Shown here: positions 59,651 to 64,000 of the stretch, piece after piece | Position numbering within the stretch: position 1 is the first letter of the stretch | How the letters are laid out: each line of letters opens with the position of its first letter | Assembly: GCA_027625915.1 (NCBI GenBank) | Contig: JANTQA010000023.1 | Location: 1,116,001 to 1,180,000 of the forward strand | DNA length: 64,000 bases | From: Anaeramoeba flamelloides | Taxonomy: Eukaryota > Metamonada > Anaeramoebidae | Reading direction: 5' to 3' | The notes under the pieces: generated by a model | The model's database searches: none | What the model saw: only the letters and a program-made list of their open reading frames with translations | Told to the model about the DNA's origin: nothing | Position numbers and translations under genes: made by a program

Positions 59651-60322
59651 TTATTTTGTTATCTTTCACGTGGTTAATGGTTTCTTTTTTTATCGAAAAT
59701 ATGCTTTAATAAAGTTCTTATTTTTTCTAATGGTTATTTAAGATACCACCCATTCACTTTTCAATGCATACTATAATTATTCAAATAAGACACAAAAAAT
59801 TTTTTTTTTAAGGTCACAATTCTTTGTGAATATAAGGAACTGAATTTTTTTTTTTAGATTATTGTTTGAATTGAAAAAAAAAAAGATTGTTTGTTATTTT
59901 GAACAATCTTTTACTGTTGTTATTAATTTTTTGTGTGTCTTATTTTAATTATTTTGTACCTTATATGTGTGATCATATAGTGTTCGCTAAAAAGTCCTAG
60001 GACTGTATCAGTACCAATAAGGTTTAATAGTGGATCATAATATTAGAGCGTAAATAGACTCACAATAGAAGTTGCTTTTTTAAACATCCATATGGTATTA
60101 TGTGAATCGATCTTCACTCTGATATTCTGGATCAACTCTTAACTCCTATAAGTAATGATAACTTAAGGTTTTCTCAATATTTTTAGGAACTCTTACCTTT
60201 TTAACTTTTGTTTTAGACTATTCTTCGGGAATGTTTTTTATTAAAATCTTTTTTAAAACCATGAAAAAGAAAAAAAAATCAAAGAAAAAAAAATTAGAAT
60301 ATCTAAACTAAAAAAAAACATT

Positions 60323-60767
60323 ACCGTTGTGGAAAAAAAGTGAAACATGGAAAAAAAGTGAAACACGGTTTTTAATTGGGAACATTAATAGAACCTGAAA
60401 AAGTAAAATCAATAAAAAGAAGAAACCAATTAACTTCAAAGAATAACACATTATATTATTTTCAATCGATCCAACAAATACAATTTAAATCTACTTGATT
60501 TATCGAAATTCAAGGTGTAGTTTTGGAGATCTCAAAAATAGTCAATTTTTTGAACAAATTTTTAATAATTGATCAATCAAAGAAAAACCCATACCAAAAG
60601 ATAGTATTAAAAAAACTGTTATTGTGTTGAATACTTCATTTTGTCTTTATTTATTTATTTATTCTTTTTTTCATTGATCTTACTTTGAATTTTCAGGTTC
60701 TATTAATGTTCCCAATTAAAAATCGTGTTTCACTTTTTTTCCAGTTTCACTTTTTTTTCACAACGGT
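60323..60767. mobile_element. MITE with long inverted termini (family M8), 445 bp
   Basis: The left terminus ACCGTTGTGGAAAAAAAGTG pairs with the right CACTTTTTTTTCACAACGGT. Complementarity continues through GAAACACGGTTTTTAATTGG, GAACATTAATAGAACCTGAA, giving arms of about 85 bp. Each arm contains a direct repeat GAAAAAAAGTGAAACA twice. Non-coding interior. Confidence 0.75.
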
Positions 60768-61197
60768 TACATTTTTTTATTGTCATAAATTCTAAAGGGT
60801 ACAATTTTCTTACTGATATAGAGTATAAAAGTTTTACTGTATTTTTATAATTAAAACTTGAAATTTTTTTTTCATTCCAAATTCCCAAAATCGTTTCCTA
60901 ACAATTAGTTGAAAAAATTCCAGATATTCATAAAGTCAATTGGTTATAAAAGTATTAGCGATTTAATTAAACAATTTCTGATTAAACATTTGAGATAAAA
61001 TTTAATTGTTTTTTTTTTTTTATTTGAATCGAAGAGTAAATAAATTCTAATCGTATAGTCTTATTGGTGTATTTGATGACATTATAGAAAATCGTAATAA
61101 TGTAAATAAATCATCGTTTGTATTTAAAATCAAAAACTTTGTTTAAGTCAAAGTTACCCAAAAAATTTTTCAAATATCAATTATTTTTTATAATTGA

Positions 61198-61434
61198 ACC
61201 CACGAAGAACAAATAATAAATAAGAAGAATAATACACATCAAAGAATAGTTGATATAGTATGGAATAAAACTAAAAAATTAATAGATTTTCCAAAAAATT
61301 TAAAAACACAAATTCTTAGGGAACTAATTGAGAAAAACAACAATGTTCATTTTGATATTCCAATTGAAGATCAAGTAAAAATTCGAATAGAAATCAATAT
61401 GATTTTTCTAAAATCATTTTCACCGTTTCAATAA
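61198..61434 (+). pseudogene. Open 79-codon stretch without start codon, unidentified
   Basis: Frame opened after a TGA and closed by TAA, encoding NTHQRIVDIVWNKTKKLIDF, then PKNLKTQILRELIEKNNN and FDIPIEDQVKIRIEINMIFL. Composition and helix-like periodicity look protein-derived. No start, splice signal or family match was found. It may be an exon fragment or a relic. Confidence 0.3.
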
Positions 61435-62321
61435 CATTAGAATCGCATGTTTTTACCTTTGACTATCGATCTTGTAATTAAAAAAAAGAATTACAAAGCA
61501 ATTACCTATGAATTCAAAAAAAAATAGAAAAAATCAAAAAGGTGAAAAAATGATTTCAATTTTGAAATTTCCGAAGATAAAATTTTTCTTCTAATATCCA
61601 TTCAAACCCTTGAAATACATGTAATTTATTCATTACAATTGGACCCCTTGACTAGAAAATAGTTTAATTACTAACTCTTATCATAAATAAACAATATTCA
61701 TATTGGTTATTGTTTAATTAACATTTTGTGGAATATTTAGAATTTTAAAACATTTCCTTTAATATCGAATAGAGCTGAGAAACTTCATAAATAGAAGAAT
61801 AACTAAAAATATGGAATTCATAAAGGATTAGTAGTACCTCAAGCATTTTTTAATAATAATAATAATAATAATAATATAACATGCTACAATAGAATAACAA
61901 TCAATGATTTGCTGCAAGTGGCCACTATTGTTGTTGTAAAGGTTCACTTAATTTATCAACAAAATCAAAACTCAAAGACAGAGAAAACTTTTGATCTCTT
62001 CTTTGTTTTACTTTTTTAATTATTTTTTGTTCAGTTTTAAAAACAGAATTTTTTTTTTTTGATCTGATTGATTTGTTTATAAATAAAATTTTTTTCATAT
62101 AACAAATATTAATAAATTATCCTAAATTTGAATTAACTATTAAATCACAATTAATTTTTAATTGTAATGTTAATACAAATATCACCATTTAAATGATCAG
62201 GATTTTTAATGTATTCATTAATTGAAATACAAATCATCAATTGTTCTATTATTAAATCTTAATTTCCATATTTCAATTCAAACAGAAAATTATGAACAAT
62301 TTTTTGAAATAATCTCTTTTA

Positions 62322-62540
62322 TAAACTAGAACAAACTATTTTTCAAAGATGTAGACTCACTTGATAATGTTATTGGGAGTGATTTTATTGTTTTTATCAT
62401 ATATTCTTATCAAAATAAATAATATAAATTTTTGGATCAGAATAATTTTTTCTAATTTTACATATTTTTTCTTTTTCTTTTCTTTTTGATACTTTCTTTT
62501 TAATTCAATTTTATTTTTTTTTTTTGAATACTACCCCCTT
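62322..62540 (+). repeat. Dispersed repeat R2, copy 3
   Basis: ACAAACTATTTTTCAAAGAT, GACTCACTTGATAATG, TTGGGAGTGATTTTATTG and ATTCTTATCAAAATAA align with copies at 17385 and 23838. Confidence 0.45.
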
Positions 62541-62821
62541 AACTTTTTTTTCGATTTTTTTTATTACTTTTTTTTTTTGAAAAGACAATGTGAAAAAAAA
62601 AAACTTAGAAAATACCAATAAAAACATTAATAAAATTTTGACTATACAATACCTTTTAAAGTGAATATATTTATCAGTAAAAAACCTTCTTTTCAAACCT
62701 CTTTTCAGTTAAAGTTCATTAATAAAAAATCTGTTATGCTCTTTTCAAAAATTCTGATTCAGTTTTTTTTAGTTTTTGTTTTTATTTTTTATAATTTTTG
62801 AAATATAAGGCTTTTTATGTA

Positions 62822-63879
62822 AACTCAATTCCAAAAATTGGGGCACACCTTCAAAATCAATTTAATTCCAAAAAAAGTGATATTTGACTCTTAAATAGAA
62901 ACTTTAGATATTAACAACCAATGGAAATAATTTTAAAGTTAATTATTTATCATTTTTTTTCATTATTTTTTGATTTTTGATTTTCAATAATTTTTTTGAT
63001 TTTTTTTGTATTCTTTTTTTTTCATTTGAAAAAAAAATTAAAATTTTTTACAAAACTTTTCGAAAATCTCAAAATCACTTTAAAATGAAATTTAAAAGTT
63101 TTCATTCTGATCACAAGAAAAAAATTTTTTTCTCTCTCAAAAAGAAAAAAGATTCTTTTTTTATCGAGAAAAAAATTTTTTGAAAAAAAATCTTGATATG
63201 GGGTGCTAAAGCACATGGCCTACAAACAGACCTTATTATCATTCATGGAAGTGTGAATACTGAATGTATTATTAATGATATTATCAAAAAAATCAAATGT
63301 AATTCAACTCGCTAATTCAGAATATGGTGAGTTAAAATGGATTTTCCAAAAGGATGGAGCTTGTCCACATACTTCAAAAAAAACTCAAACTTACTTAAAT
63401 CAGGGATGTAATGTTCTGGACCCTTGACCCCCAATTCCACAGATTTAAATCCAATTGGTAGTTTATGGATACTAAAATGAAAAATTGTAACCAAAAAACG
63501 AAGAAGAATTTTTAAAATTTTCACTAATGTATGGAATACTTTGAGTTGGGAAACCTAAGAAAATTAGTAAACTCTATATTTAAAACGATAGATTTAGTTA
63601 TCAAAAGACAAGCTGAATCTATTAATAGTTTTTATTAATTTTTCTTTCAATAAAATTGGATTTTTTGGTAACCATGTTCCAAAAATAGGGGCACACTTTT
63701 TTTTTATTTTTTCTTTTTTATTTTTCGAATTGAATTTTAAATTTACTATAATATATATAAATAGTATTAATTAAATATTTTCGGGTCTTTTATTATTTTA
63801 ATTGACAAGTATCATGTATTTTGGAGTATATTTTTATTAATGTAATTTTTTTTTGTGTCCCATTTTTTGGAATTGAGTT
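62822..63879 (+). mobile_element. Decayed Tc1/mariner transposon, 1058 bp
   Basis: Flanked by TA at 62820-62821 and 63880-63881. The left end AACTCAATTCCAAAAATTGG pairs with the right end CCATTTTTTGGAATTGAGTT. Inside, on the plus strand, are transposase remains: WGAKAHGLQTDLIIIHGSVN (from 63199), then after a frame break WIFQKDGACPHTSKKTQTYL with the second catalytic Asp (from about 63339). A degraded PPxSxDLNPI-like segment follows. The N-terminal DNA-binding half is not recognisable, so the copy is dead. A subterminal TTCCAAAAATAGGGGCACAC lies near 63676-63695. Confidence 0.85.
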
Positions 63880-63943
63880 TATTTATAAGGATTTAAAAGT
63901 GAATCATGAATCAGATTTAATAATTAATTGTTGTTATAGTCAA

Positions 63944-63947
<4 letters not shown>

Positions 63948-63978
<31 letters not shown>
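63948..63978. repeat. (TA)n microsatellite
   Basis: An uninterrupted TA run of about 15 units close to the right edge of the window. Confidence 0.95.
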
Positions 63979-63980
<2 letters not shown>

Positions 63981-64000
63981 ATTTGTTATTCCACTTGAGT

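Larger units (their letters stand above)
59651..62821. other. Right-hand gene-free interval
   Basis: Contains the M8 MITE (60323-60767), an open stretch without ATG (61198-61434), an (AAT)n tract (about 61852-61876) and R2 copy 3 (62322-62540). The remainder is A/T tracts. Confidence 0.6.

Noticed and set aside
1-64000. CRISPR arrays, operons or bacterial-type systems
   Set aside because: No regularly spaced direct repeats of that kind; genes are spliced and eukaryotic.

Overview
The window is nuclear DNA of a very AT-rich, intron-bearing unicellular eukaryote. Eight protein-coding genes are supported. They have spliceosomal GT..AG introns, Lys/Glu/Asn/Gln low-complexity inserts and long homopolymer runs. 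A NuoF/NDUFV1-type 51-kDa subunit with an organellar presequence fits either a mitochondrion or a hydrogenosome. The protein style (ankyrin proteins with Glu/Asn/Lys inserts) and the base composition suggest a free-living protist such as an Anaeramoeba-like amoeba. This is inference; no rRNA or other marker is present.

Layout: 1-3.5 kb, repeats. 3.56-8.25 kb (minus), a large basic/acidic protein whose winged helix, split by a 1.95-kb intron, resembles E2F/DP. 8.2-15 kb, gene-poor with foldback modules and MITE-like elements. 15.07-16.94 kb, ankyrin protein. 19.16-22.96 kb, CstF-77/Rna14. 22.96-25.98 kb, repeats. 25.98-31.08 kb, Rab geranylgeranyltransferase beta with a 4-kb repeat-filled intron. 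34.56-36.37 kb, NuoF. 36.8-38.6 kb, 5'-truncated LINE. 39.61-43.94 kb, BuGZ/ZNF207 with its Bub3-binding GLEBS-type motif in a last exon about 3 kb downstream. 43.9-52.7 kb, nested mobile elements. 52.70-53.56 kb, divergent-loop cyclophilin with a 7-nt microexon. 55.70-57.00 kb, coiled-coil/PH-like gene with one frame break. 57.3-59.65 kb, second LINE copy interrupted by a foldback array. 59.7-64 kb, MITEs and a decayed Tc1/mariner element.

The genes are housekeeping genes from unrelated pathways (mRNA 3'-end processing, Rab prenylation, NADH oxidation, spindle checkpoint, protein folding, transcription) and do not form a cluster. The mobile fraction is the distinctive part. At least seven non-coding repeat families with terminal inverted repeats occur here, together with a modular hairpin family joined by a short CTAACGAC / GTCGTTAG linker. 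That family sits repeatedly inside copies of one LINE lineage, twice at the same LINE junction. Exon boundaries were derived by hand from splice dinucleotides, reading phase and protein conservation; no alignment software was used.
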